This document shows, one piece after another, positions 33,752 through 45,480 of a DNA stretch of 64,000 nt; position 1 is the first letter of the stretch, and each line of letters begins with the position of its first letter. The notes under the pieces are model-generated. The model was not told where the DNA came from, searched no databases, and saw nothing but the letters and a program-made list of their open reading frames with translations. This stretch comes from Takakia lepidozioides (taxonomy: Eukaryota > Streptophyta > Takakiopsida > Takakiales > Takakiaceae). The DNA is taken from contig CM060731.1 in NCBI GenBank assembly GCA_030704615.1, forward strand, positions 83,556,756 to 83,620,755. The letters are read 5' to 3'. Both the position numbers and the translations under genes were made by a program.

Positions 33752-36700
33752 TCAATGATTTCTGGAATCCCTAAGAAGGAGTTTGTGCAGCTCGTTCACG
33801 CTCAACGCCGGTGCATGAATAAAAAAGTCATCAATAGTCACGTTCATCCTCAACCTCTTCAGGTAAATGTAATACAGATGCTTGCACGGATAATACTTCG
33901 AACCCTTCTTTGCTTCCATCAACGAGAAGTCCGTACAGTTGCAAGTCGGCTCCACTCCAATCGTAATTGTGTATACATCGTCGCGTACAGCCGAGCCGGC
34001 CGTTGCCATCCGATACACACGCCCAAGGCCGGGTGGGGGTACGTCCACGGAGCTCTGAATAGTGCAAGCCATCCCAAGAGCATTGGCAATCCGAGTCTCA
34101 TTCAACTTGTTGGGAGGGTGTCGTCTCTTCACTCTTCCGAATCGCATTGTGGGATGTGCAGAATTGTCCAATCCGTCTCTACTGGACCGAGCAGTATGCA
34201 ATGGCTGGGTCTGAGGAACCGGAAATGCGTGGGCCGGGATGTCTGTGCGTTGCACCATTCGAAATCCTGCTGCAGATAGAGCATCCGCCTCATTCTGAGA
34301 GAGGCTGCAACCCGGTTTGCAACAGGCCAGACGCCCGGAGGCTCCGGCATTCCCTGAATCCCGTACTTGGGCTTGCCAAATACACAGGTCATTATGTCGT
34401 GCCTACAGAACCAAAATGTCTGCGTTGTGGCGTGAGCAAATGTGGGAGTCAAAAATCTGCCGCTGAAACAAGGTGCAGGTACAGCACCGTGTGGGTTCCT
34501 CCGAATCATCTCACCACAGCGTGCTCTCGTATCCACCCGGATGGCGCAACACTTCCCTCGAAATGCCGGCAATGTCCTCGCAATTCTCCACTGTGACTCC
34601 GACACTCTTGTCTCCACAATGGGAATGTTGTATTGCTTTACTACAGATGGCTCGTTATGTTGCCGGGGCACGCGCCCTGTGCTCAAAAGGAGATGGCGAT
34701 CTTGAACGTGCAGGACTTCCGGTGCTCGACGAGACCTCCTCGGACAACATCACCGGACCACGAGGGAGCGTGCGAATATTCTTGTCAGCTCGCCATGAAT
34801 CCTCTTCTCCGCCAGGTGCCTCGTCAAGTCTTCGTCTCACTGGACGGGTATGAACATCTCCTTCCAAATGTTGGCCTCTTCGCAGCAATGGCGTGTCCCG
34901 AAGGCCCTCTCGCAAGGCCGCCGCCCACTTCCGAGGATTCTTCGATCTGGAGGCAGTCCGCATCAGCATTTCCTGCCTGTCCGGCCCCAAGCCCCACTGT
35001 TTCCCTTTCAAGAACTCGTTGTACCTGCATTGCTGCATAATTGACCTCACAATGTCCTCCGTTGTGGCAGTGAGGATGTCCACCAGATGCGCCGCAGAGG
35101 AGGCACGCCAGGAAGAGTGCACTGATTCGGCCATGTTTGTCGTGGGCATGTCGGGGTGTCGGAGTCGAGACACATTTCCTGCACAAGCACATGTTGAGGT
35201 TACAAGCAAGTTACAAATATGGCCAAGAATAATATCCAACGGGACGCGAATTCGTGCAACTCACCTCCCGCATATAGTCGCCGAACTGGAGGAAACGATA
35301 ATGCCACCATGCTAGCCAACTGACCATTGCTCCTTCGTCTGATTTCCTTACAGCACCTGACGATGTCCACCAAGCCCGTATGCATGCAAACTGTGTCTCT
35401 GCATCATCCAAGGTGGGAGCGCGCTTCCACGCAAGGCACATGGAACGGTGCTCCTCTCTGTGAAATCTGGCGCCACGAGCCTGGTTGTGTACTGCGAAAG
35501 GCTCTGCAGAAAGTGGAACCCACAAGATCTCTCCTTGCCTTCCATGGGAACATTGGGGTCTTGCCCGTACACCCTTCGGATGGCAGCCCAATTTGCTTGT
35601 GCGTTGTCCGCCATGAAACCACGGAAATTGGGAGGGGGCAATCCCGCCTTGGCCATCTGTTCGTTTATTCCCTGCCAAAGAAGCATCTCCGATTGTGTGT
35701 CCTCTCCTTTCATCTCACAAATAGCAATTGTCATTAGCATCCTGCAGTGGGTGTCGTAGACATGTGCACCCATTGTCACCCACTGGTGATTTGTAATTCG
35801 CTTGATATGGTCGAACATGACCCAACTGTTTGACAAGTTCCCACTCGTCATCCTGTCGACCAGTTCGACGCCACTGCCAGGTCCACACGTGGACATTTTG
35901 AATACGAAACAACGATCTGCCTCAGTCCCTTGTCCTGGAAACCTACTTCCATGAATGTAGTCATATCCACATCGTCGCTTCACCTCCAGAATGGAGTGTG
36001 CATATCCGAGCCACGCCCAATTTTCTGTTTGCAAGAGACAATGTGGTTTCGGACATTCGGTGAACATACGTGGGACACCGACTCGAGCAATGCCTCCATT
36101 TCCTTCTCGTCGAGAGGAACTCTATCCGAGCCGTCTTCCGACATAATTCTGGCCAATGCCATCTTATGGGCGGCTTGGAGCTGTATCTGTTTGGGGTTTG
36201 GCACCCGGTCTCAACTTAACCTCCTCCTGAACGAGCTGCTCTGCTTCGTGGGCAGCCTCCCGCGAGTTCCCCCTCGCCAATTTGTGACAATGGGAACCAA
36301 CGTGTATGCAAGCTCGGGTGAGGTCAGGGAAACGGTGCAACACATAGAACTGCTTGGCATTACAAACAGACATGCAGTGTGGTGGTTCTTTGCAATGCGC
36401 ACACTAAATGTGGAGTTCGGAACCTTCTCCTGAGCTCGAAATGGTTGGTGAGCTGTGCCTGTCCAATCGGTCTCGTTCCTGTGACCTCTGGATTTAAAGT
36501 GGAAGCAAGTTGGGGAGAAACACCGCAACGCGCCCGCACAAACAACGTAGCGCACCCGCACACCATCAAGCATCTTCATGCTGGTGGTTTGGTAACGCAC
36601 CAAGGATGACCGTCATGTTTTCTATCCATATCTGTCAACATTCCGGACGCCCTCGAGTAGTCCGCCCGAGGAGGGAACTCAAAGAAGACATTACCGTCGA

Positions 36701-37220
36701 CGTCGGCGGGAAGGCATGTAACGATTTAATTGCGAACTTGCTGTAGTCCAGCCCGGCCAGCTCCGACCGGTGTCCCTCCAGGTGTGAAGCCCTCGCAGAA
36801 TTTCTAGAATAGATCGAACTGCGGTGCTCGTGCTGGGGAATATGACTCCCTCCTCCACTGACGTCCATTGAGGACTTGCCTGATCTCCAGGACGACCTCG
36901 GAACTTCCATGACCTCGTCTGAGTCGGACAGGTTGTGAACAACCCGGTTTCTCGGTCGTCTTCATGGATGGGTTCGCTCTGGATTTACTTCGTTGCGGAC
37001 TTCTCTCTTTGAGGTACCCACTCTCTGATTCGCGGATTGTTTCGTGGAAGGCGCCAGGATAGACGGCTGCATTTGGCGGGCAAATGAAGTCCCCAACAGC
37101 CCTGTATATGACGCTGTCCGATGGTGGAACTCGCCATTCCCTGCCATCGCCGAAATCATCGTGGAGCACAACAATACTCTCGACAACAAGGCCGTTTGAG
37201 TCCTTCCTTTCCTCCTCCAA
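33752..37220 (-). pseudogene. MULE-like transposase (copy 3), many frameshifts
   Basis: All regions of the copy 2 protein can be followed on the minus strand but in changing frames: N-terminal segment from about 37,220; Cys-rich zone (AKQFYVLHRFPDLTRACIHV, about 36,310-36,370); catalytic block FVFKMSTCGPGSGVELVDRM, SWVMFDHIKRI, FMADNAQANWAAIRRVYG and CGFHFLQSLSQ (35.50-35.92 kb); a segment SWLAWWHYRFLQFGDYM before an intron-like GTGAGTTGC near 35,265; then MPTTNMAESVHSSWRAS and a SWIM finger CNCTDF...PCKHLYY (about 33,860-33,935). Frameshifts and stops (for example after 36,804, 36,211, 35,348 and 34,655) make it non-functional. Sequence differs much from copies 1 and 2, so it is a different family. 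Confidence 0.75.
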
Positions 37221-37619
37221 AAAAAACCGACCCCGGTTTCAGGTGGTATCGAACGCACAGATATTTCTCCATCACCCGGCAGGTGTCCCCTCTGCACGGA
37301 AATGAAGCTCTATGCTCGTGAGGAGGGCAGTACACTGTGTAGCGCTCGGGTTTTCCGCCATGGGAGATGTGCACACAAGACTGCCAGGATGGCGTGCGGG
37401 AAGCTCCCTGGTAGAAGGGGGTGCAGCGATGGGAATGAATGCGATGCCGATTTGTCCGAGCGACGAAGCCTGATCCAAATCCAGGGAGCCAACTATCTCA
37501 AAAATCCACAGTCAGAGTGTTAATGAACCTTGTCTCCGGAATGCGGCCCCTCGTCTTTGCGCAATAACTGCCAACGGTATGCAGTCAGAAAGTGGGGGCC
37601 GTCCGGATGATTGACGCTG

Positions 37620-40220
37620 AAGGGGATAAGCCGGCACCGTGCCGTCACATTACTACCCTCGAATGGAAATTCGGCACCCAACATCCAACAGAGGAAGCCC
37701 GATGAAGTCGCCTCGGGCGCAGAGCCCGGAGTGTGTGCGACAGATAACATCTTCTGGATGGAGATTCGGCGCCGAATTTCCATCCGGTCCCCCAAAGGGA
37801 GTCGTGTCGGGGGGTCAGGCCGAAAACTGGGACGGCCTAATAAAAAACATCCCAGATGGAAAAAAAAACGGCGCCGAATTTCCATCCGGGGCGATCGGAT
37901 GCAGTCGGGGAGGGGGGAGTGGCCTGCAGTGGCTGTCACATTTCAACCCCCGGACGGAAATTCGGGCACAAAGAATATCGAACAGGGGACGCCCCCGGAT
38001 GAAGTCGCCTGGGGCAGAGGCCGGCCAGTGGGCGACAGAGAACATCCCTGGACGGCCATTCGGCGCCGAATTTCCTCGGCCCCCCCGGCCCCAAAGGAAG
38101 TGTTGTCGGGCGGCGTGTCAGAGCGAAAAAACGGGCCGACATTAAAAAACCTCCACAGATGAGAGGAAAAACGGCGCCGAATTTCAATTCGGGGCCGTTC
38201 CAATGAAGTCGGGGAGGGGGGAGAGGTCGGAACCTGGCAGTCATATTTCAACCCCCGGGACGGAAATTCGGCACCGAATTTCCAACAGAGCTGGGGGGAG
38301 AGGCGGCACCTCTCCGACAGAGACCATCCCCCGGATGGGAGATTCGGCGCCGAAATTTCCATCCAGCAGGTAGTGTGGAATCTCGGATGGATGGAGATTC
38401 GGCGCCGAATTTCCATCCAGCAGGTAAGTCGGATCGGTGTGCCATATGGATATTCGGCGCCGAATTTCCATCCTGCAGGTAATTCGAATCGTGGATGAAT
38501 GGAAATTCGGCGCCGAATTTCCATCCAGCCAGGTAAGTCGGATCGGTGCCATATGGATATTCGGCCGCGAATTTCCATCCTGCAGGTAATTCGAATCGTG
38601 GATGAATGGAAATTCGGCGCGCAGAATTTCCATCCAGCAGGTAAGTCGGATCGGGGGTGCCATATGGATATTCGGGGCGCGAATTAATCCTGACAGGTAA
38701 TTCGAATCGTGGATGAATGAAATTCGGCGCAGAATTTCCATCCAGCAGGTAGTGGAGGATCGGTGCAATTATGGATATTCGGCGCCGAAGTTCCATCCTG
38801 CAGGTAATTCGAATCGTGATGATGGAAATTCGGCGCCCGAATTCCATCCAGCAGGTAAGTCGGATCGGTTTGCCATATGGATATTCGGCGCGAATTTCCA
38901 TCCTGCAGGTAATTCGAATCATGGATGAAGGAAATTCGGCGCCGAAAATTTCCATCCAGCAGGGTAAGTAGGATCGGTGCCATATGGATATTCGGCGCCG
39001 AATTTTCCATCCTGCAGTAATCGAATCCTGGAATGAATGGAAATTCGGGCGCCGAATTTCAATCAGCAGTAAGTCGGATCGGGCCATCATTATGGATATG
39101 CGCGACGAATTTCCCTCCGCAGGTAATGCGAATCATGGATGCATGGAAATTCGGCGCGAATTTCCCATACAGCAGGTAAGTACGGAGCGGTTGCCATTAT
39201 GGAAATATTCGGCGCCGGAATTTCCATCCTGCAGGTTTTTTTTTTTTTAATTTTTCGAATCATGGATGAATGGAAATTCGGCGCCGAATTCCATCACAGC
39301 AGGTAAGTCGGATCTGGTTGCCAATATGGGATATTCGGCGCAGAATTTCCATCCTGCAGGTAATTCGATCGTGGATGAATGGAAAATTCGGAGCGAATAA
39401 TTTCCATTCCAGCAGGTAAGTCGGGATCGGTGAATATGGATATTCGGCGCAGAATTTCCATCATGCAGGTGGATAATTCGAATCGTGGATGAATGGAAAT
39501 TCGGAGCCGAAATTCCATCCAGCAGGTAAGTCGGATCAGTGCCGTATGGAATTCGGCGCCGGATTTCCACTCGCCATGGATTTGCGCGTAGGGGAATTAG
39601 GAATACCTTCGTGCAGGTAATTCCCCATATAGGAATTACCTTCGTGCAGTAAGTCGCATACAAGAATTACCTTTGTGCAGGTAATTTCCAGATGACAATT
39701 ACCTTCCTGCAGGTTAATTCCAAGCGATTGTTTCTTCTCGTCCAGGAATTACCTGCACAAAGGTAATTCTCATCTGGAATTACCTGCATGAAGGTAATTC
39801 TATATGGGAATGCCTGCAAGGAGGTAATTCCTTCGCTCAGAAATAAATGGCGAATCGAAATTCGGCGCCGAATATCCATATGGCACCGATCGACTTACCT
39901 TGAGGGGGACATGGGGGCCAAATTCGGCGCAGAAGTACCTGCTTGAAGGAAATTGGCGAACGCGCCCATACACTGAAGCGGATGGAAATTCGGCGCCGCG
40001 GGATTCAATCCGCGCGCATCCGAATTACTGCTTGAAGGAAAATTGGCGCACCGCCCACCTAAGGGATGGAAATTCGGAGCCGGATTTCCATCCGCCGAGA
40101 ATCCGAATTAACTGCGCGGATGGAATTCGCGCCGGATGTTTCTCCATCCGCGCCGCATCCGCAATTACTGCGCGGATGGAATTCGGCGCCGGATTTCAAT
40201 CCGCGCGCATCCGAAACCCC
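37620..40220. repeat. Palindromic satellite around AATTCGGCGCCGAATT
   Basis: From 37.65 kb isolated palindromes GGAAATTCGGCGCCGAATTTCC occur in GC-rich sequence. From about 38,330 to 39,580 they become a regular array of two alternating ~53-bp monomers, one with CATCCTGCAGGTAATTCGAATC and one with CATCCAGCAGGTAAGTCGGATC after the palindrome, giving a ~106-bp dimer. At 39,585-39,840 the motif changes to GGAATTACCTTCGTGCAGG-type inverted pairs, then the first motif returns up to the gap. Single-base insertions and deletions between units are frequent and increase towards the gap, so base accuracy is doubtful. Open frames here are repeat artefacts. Confidence 0.85.
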
Positions 40221-40720
40221 NNNNNNNNNNNNNNNNNNNNNNNNNNNNNNNNNNNNNNNNNNNNNNNNNNNNNNNNNNNNNNNNNNNNNNNNNNNNNNNN
40301 NNNNNNNNNNNNNNNNNNNNNNNNNNNNNNNNNNNNNNNNNNNNNNNNNNNNNNNNNNNNNNNNNNNNNNNNNNNNNNNNNNNNNNNNNNNNNNNNNNNN
40401 NNNNNNNNNNNNNNNNNNNNNNNNNNNNNNNNNNNNNNNNNNNNNNNNNNNNNNNNNNNNNNNNNNNNNNNNNNNNNNNNNNNNNNNNNNNNNNNNNNNN
40501 NNNNNNNNNNNNNNNNNNNNNNNNNNNNNNNNNNNNNNNNNNNNNNNNNNNNNNNNNNNNNNNNNNNNNNNNNNNNNNNNNNNNNNNNNNNNNNNNNNNN
40601 NNNNNNNNNNNNNNNNNNNNNNNNNNNNNNNNNNNNNNNNNNNNNNNNNNNNNNNNNNNNNNNNNNNNNNNNNNNNNNNNNNNNNNNNNNNNNNNNNNNN
40701 NNNNNNNNNNNNNNNNNNNN
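40221..40720. other. Assembly gap, 500 N
   Basis: Exactly 500 unknown bases at the end of the palindromic satellite; the round size suggests a placeholder length. Confidence 0.98.
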
Positions 40721-41299
40721 AACAACACCAGTGAAGGGAACATGTTAGTTCACATACGACGGTTAGAGAGGGAAACGGTTAGAACCGCGGATAGGAGGAT
40801 AAAGGGAAGAACGGGGAATAGGAAGGGATGAGGATCATTATTCGGGGAGGACTTCGGAGACAGGCGGGAGCGGAGATCGGAGAGCACGATGAAGGAGAAA
40901 GAGGATTAGTAGATGCTTGTCATATGCAAAGCTAGAGTGATATTGTAGAGCAGATTAGAGACATAATGGATTCGGCCTGATACCTGATAAATCATAATCT
41001 GATACTTATACGATACAATCACACTGTGTAGAGAGATCTGAGTGAAGCTGTGGATTGAATGGAGGAGTTAAGGAAACCGATAAATTGATGAAGCAAACTG
41101 ATACTTAATTATCAATGGTAAGGTAGCTAAGATGAATGCGGAAAAGGAAACAAATAGGAAACACCCCCATGATACACTAGCTGTAGGTCATGACTGATTG
41201 TTCTGCGCGGGCTGAGTACTTAGAGATTTCCAACTCTTCTATCTTGGAGTTTCCGCCTCGGATAGCGAAGGGATGGGTGAGTAAAAGCCGCGCGACACA
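40721..41299. other. Unrecognised sequence between the gap and the integrase break
   Basis: Purine-rich at 40,735-40,910, then AT-rich. Nothing recognised on either strand. The integrase homology of the neighbouring retroelement stops at about 41,300, so this may be unrelated insert or rearranged sequence. Confidence 0.4.
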
Positions 41300-42404
41300 T
41301 AGTCAGTGGCAACGGTCCTACGAAGTCAAGACTCCACCTGTAGCCCAATCCCATGATTGGTAAAGGATGCAACTGTGGTGTAGGGGCGTTGAATGAAGCA
41401 CGCACCCTGTCACACACCATGCACCTAGCCACGAACTGTTGCACCTCTGTATGCATACCACGCCACCAATACTGCCCCTGCAGTAAACTGTGAATGCGTC
41501 GCACTCCAAAATGTCCCAACTCCTCATGGGCATGCCGCACTAACCGTGCATGCTGTGTGGGGTGAGGCACAATCCTCACCCGACCATCCTCCCACACTCA
41601 AAGTAGGTGTATCCCCTCCCACTTGAACCTCTTGGCTCGTTGCAGGATCCGATCCCTCTCTCTGGCAGTCACAGTGGCTGCCGTGTCTCCCGTGTGGAGG
41701 TAGTCCAACACAGCCGAATCCTCATGTATATCTCTGGCACCACCTGGCTTATCACTAGCCTCAGGGTCCTCAGACACTCCATCTACAGTCATCCCTGTTG
41801 TAGGTCCAACCTGACCTCCCGATGCCAAGATACACAGAAATGCAGATGCGTGCCATCCCGGCACCATCTCCTCGTCCGTCTCACCATGCCACCGAGCTCC
41901 AGTGTCATCATGCTGGCTCGTGCATGGATTGCGACTCAATCCATCCGCATCCCGATTGACCAAACCCGGTCGATGCACAACCTGAAAGTCATATTCTTGG
42001 AGTATGAGTGCCCACCGTGCAAGCTTCCCCGTAAGCTTGTCTGACTCCATCAACCACTTGAGTGGCTGGTGATCCGTGACAAGGGTGAAAAGATTGTCGT
42101 ATAGATAGCACCTGAAGTGTGCCACGGCCTACACTGCAGCTAAGCACTCTCCCTCATATGAGCTGTACTTAGCCTCTGCAGCGTTGTTCGAGCGGCTAGC
42201 ATAAGCCACTACGAACTCTCTTCCCTCATCATCCACCTGTGTGAGCACCGCTCCCAGCCCCAGCACGCTCCAAGCCCCAGCATGCTCCAATCCGTATGCA
42301 GCTGAAAGGGACGCCCCCTCATAGGCCGTCTCAGGATAGGCGCCGAGGTCAACCTCGCCTTGAGCTCTTGAAAAGCTTGTTCCTGCTCATCTTCCCACTG
42401 CCAC
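41300..42404 (-). pseudogene. Ty3/gypsy RNase H and integrase N-terminus (truncated)
   Basis: RNase H is recognisable from RPFQLHTDWS (about 42,310) through YSSYEGECLAAV, HFRCYLYDNLFTLVTDHQPL and KLTGKLARWALILQEYDFQV, to GLVNRDADGLSR. Integrase begins with the HHCC zinc region (HAHEELGHFG...CMVCDR, 41,430-41,540) and enters the catalytic core at SLDFVGPLPLT, whose Asp would be the first DDE residue. Homology stops there at about 41,300; the rest of the integrase is missing. Stop codons occur at 42,404, 42,126 and 41,598. Confidence 0.8.
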
Positions 42405-42406
42405 TC

Positions 42407-43330
42407 CTAGTCCACCTTGGTCAGCTTAGTTAGAGCCTTTGCAATGGCACTAAATCCCTTGACAAACCGTCTATAATAGTTTGTCAACCCCATGAAAGCT
42501 TGAACTCGGCTCACATCCGTGGGGCGTGGAATTTGTGCAATGGCCTCTACCTTAGTCTGCTGTATCCCCAATCCTCCAGGATATATCATGTGACCCAGAT
42601 ACTCAATCTGGTTGTGGAAAAACTTGCACTTCCCCGGATGCAACTTCAATCCGTGCGCTCTCAAGCGCTCCAATACCACCTGAAGGTGTCTCTCATGCTC
42701 CTCCACGGTAATACTAAAGATGATGATGTCATCTATGTAGCACCGAGCAAAGTCCACCCCTGCTAGAATCCTATCCATGACTCTCTGAAACTCTGCAGGA
42801 GCATTCTTAAGCCCAAATGGTAAGAACCGCCACTGATATAGGCAATCCTTGCGGTGCTCATTGATCCCCCAGAATGTCGTCTTCTGCTTATCCGCCTCCT
42901 TGATTGGCAACTGGTGATATCCGGATCGTAAATCCAAAGTGCTAAAGACCTTAGCATGCCTGATAGCATCAAAGATCTCCTCTGGTGTTGGCATGGCATA
43001 CTTATCGGACTTGGTCTGACAATTTACAGGCCGGTAATCACCGCACATACGTCTCTCCGTCCAATTGCCATAGACATCCTTCTTGGCTGGCATCACTGTG
43101 GCTGAAGCATACTCTCCACCAGAGAGCTCCACCAAACCTGCCTCCCAGAGATCTTGAGTCCTCATCTGAATCAAAGACCTCTCCATGTCACTGTATCTAT
43201 AGGGTCTCCGAAAGATTGGCGTGTCAGTGGCCAACTCAACACGGATCTCTTGACCCTTCAGTGCTCCCAAGTCCTTCAAACTGAAGGCAAAGCAATTCCT
43301 GTAAGCCCTCATGAACCGCCGTATACGTCG
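42407..43330 (-). pseudogene. Ty3/gypsy reverse transcriptase
   Basis: A long open frame with all RT blocks: [84 protein letters not shown], and the catalytic CYIDDIIIF (Y-I-D-D) with the leucine-rich GLKLHPGKCKFF and EYLGHMI. The domain itself is uninterrupted; a TAG at 42,404 separates it from RNase H. It belongs to the same pol as the DNMT segment just upstream and the RNase H/integrase downstream. RT copies element RNA to DNA in cytoplasmic particles. Confidence 0.85.
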
Positions 43331-43699
43331 TCTCTCTCCTCCGGTGACAATGGGTCCAATGTCAGGCTCCCAATTGTCCTCTGTAACTGCAACCTTAAGT
43401 CCAGTGGGCTTAGAGGTAGAGGACGCGTCCAGTGGTTGCTATGTTGCAACCTCTTGAGCAATACTCCCTACCTGCTCAGTCAGTGACAAGGCCTCATCCT
43501 GCCCCATCATCTCATCCCCAAGGACTTCCTCCACCAGAGAAAAATCCCCAACCTCATCTATCACTGCCACCTTGGCTGCCAACTCCCTCTGAACCTCGAG
43601 CACCTCCCACGTGTGCCATGGATGCTGCACCCCGTGGTCCTCACATGCTCGCCCCCACTCACTGCCTGTACCATCTCGGTAGGCAGAGAGACCATCGAG

Positions 43700-44720
43700 G
43701 GAAGTGTACTCCGCACTCTGCGTTGTTCAGCCATAGCCAAGTTGATAATCCAGGTCAAGCAATTGAGATCCATTGCTTGCCCCAACACCTGATGACGTGA
43801 TGCCTCAGAAAGAAACGACACCGCCGTGGTACGAGTGGTAAAACCCATTGCTCGCTCACGCTCGTCAGCATTAGGCTCCACTAACTGCTGCAACTGAGCA
43901 TCCCACAGGAGGCCAGGTCCACTATCCCGGAAAGCATGCGATCCTGGAAGCTGAGTAGTGTAGGTAATGTTGCTCGTGGTTGACCCACCTTGTTGACCAC
44001 TGCCAAAGGCGAACGGTCATCGTGTCTCACACGCTGAGACTGCCTCCCTGTGTCCAAAATGCTATCCACTGTGAGATGTGCTGGCCGCTGCACCCCCATC
44101 AAATGCACGCTTGAGCAGTGCGGGTGGCATCAAGTTAGTCCACCATAGCCGTGGTGATGAGCCCGTGACCCCACTGTAGCTGCATCTAGCAACACTGCTG
44201 ACCCAAGCCACGACCGGACTTGATGCACACTGGCCATCACCCTGGCCTGAGAATCGCCCATCAGTGGCACATTCTCCAAGATGTATGCTGGAGATACAGC
44301 TTGATGAAGCTGCAAGTGGCGCAAAACCCGCACCATCTCCCAAAACAGACCCGACCTCGAGTCTCGCAATCCATTGCCATGCCCGGCTGATGAATGCCCT
44401 TGGCAGGACCAACCTGCCACTACCAGATCAATGGAGCCAACCCGCTCCAAATCCTACGCCCCCAGCAACGAAATGTCTGCTGGCAAGGCCTGCTGATATC
44501 CACGAACTGCAGACACTAGCAACAACTCAGGGTACCGCTGCACCAACTAAACAACATGGCAAAGTGAAACACGTCGTGCAGTCTCATCTCTCTCCACATA
44601 CAGGTAACGCCAAACTCGTATACCTGCCTGTAACACAGCAGCCAATCGGGTGTTGATCCCGCCAAACAAGTCCAGAAGACAAATGCCTTCATCCATATAC
44701 TGCCACACAATAGGTGTGGT
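43700..44720 (-). pseudogene. C5-cytosine DNA methyltransferase domain inside gypsy pol
   Basis: Between protease and RT, in pol orientation, lies a DNMT domain of about 320 aa. Motif I: LLDLFGGINTRLAAVLQAGI (about 44,675). Motif II/III: YLYVERDETARR. Motif IV: VVAGWSCQGHSSAGHG (about 44,400) with the catalytic Cys kept, though the usual Pro before it is Ser. Motif VI: YILENVPLMGD (about 44,280). C-terminal blocks: GQPRATLPTLLSF (about 43,970) and ERERAMGF ... LGQAMDLNCLTWI (43,740-43,860). Two TAG stops (about 44,548 and 44,456), a frameshift near 44,130 (the block WWTNLMPP continues in another frame) and further breaks near 43,890-44,060 inactivate it. Such DNMT-bearing retrotransposons have been reported from charophytes and dinoflagellates (de Mendoza and colleagues, 2018), with the proposal that they methylate their own DNA copies. 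Confidence 0.8.
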
Positions 44721-45080
44721 ATCCAATGGAGACAACTGAGGTGGTCCTGGTGCAATCCCCGCACTCTCCTCCTCTCCTGACGGTACAAAAGCCTCCACCC
44801 AGGCTTGTTGCACCCGTCGATTAGCATCCCGCTGCAAATCCTTGCTCGTGCCCCACAATGGAGTCTGAGCAACCATGGTAGGCAACTACGCCATACCATA
44901 CATGTCATCCTGCTCTCCCGGAGGTGGCACATCCTCTGAATGAGCGTTGCCCTCAAGCAACTCTCTAGGCCAACTCACTGCCGCTGTGAATGTTGCTAGT
45001 GTTGGCATCTTGCCTCGCTGGGCAACCGCAACTCCTCTTATGAACGTCACAGGGAGCTGCACACGCCGGCCCTCCCCTGA

Positions 45081-45480
45081 CTACCATGCAGGCCTATAAG
45101 AAGCTGACCCCTCCCAAAAATCCAGGGTGAAGCCCATGGGGTACAACACTGCCCCACCAACCAAGACATTGTATGAGACCGTGTCTGTCACAATGGCCTT
45201 GGCTCGCATCACTGAGCCATTTGTAGGGTGATCCGGCCGTAGTCTGATAGCCAACTCACGCCGTGTCATGCCCTGAGCCTGCTCCGATCCTCCCAGAGAC
45301 GTCTGTATCTGGAAAGGACAAGGCTCCATATCCGCCTCCGTGAGGCCAAGCTGTAATAGCAGCTCTGCCCAGCATCAATGGCTAGCAGCTCTCATCAATG
45401 GCTGAGCTCCCGAACAAGACCCGTAGTGGCCGGTACCTCTTGTCTGCCGGTCCACTCAAACAGAAAATGCCATCCTGGTT
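45081..45480 (-). pseudogene. Ty3/gypsy retropepsin (protease), degenerate
   Basis: Between gag and DNMT. The frame ending at 45,382 holds RYRPLRVLFGSSAIDESC, where the aspartic protease active site would be expected, but no D-(S/T)-G-A triad can be read and a frameshift/stop follows. The C-terminal part is well kept in 45,081-45,329: MTRRELAIRLRPDHPT and VSYNVLVGGAVLYPMG, followed by FWEGSASYRPAW and a stop. The active form would cleave the gag-pol polyprotein. Confidence 0.55.

Noticed and set aside
37943-39090. Long minus-strand frames rich in EIRRRIS and DGNSAPN repeats
   Set aside because: Repeat artefacts of the palindromic satellite, with unit-to-unit frame changes.
40165-40831. Open frames running through the N gap
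   Set aside because: They consist almost wholly of unknown residues.
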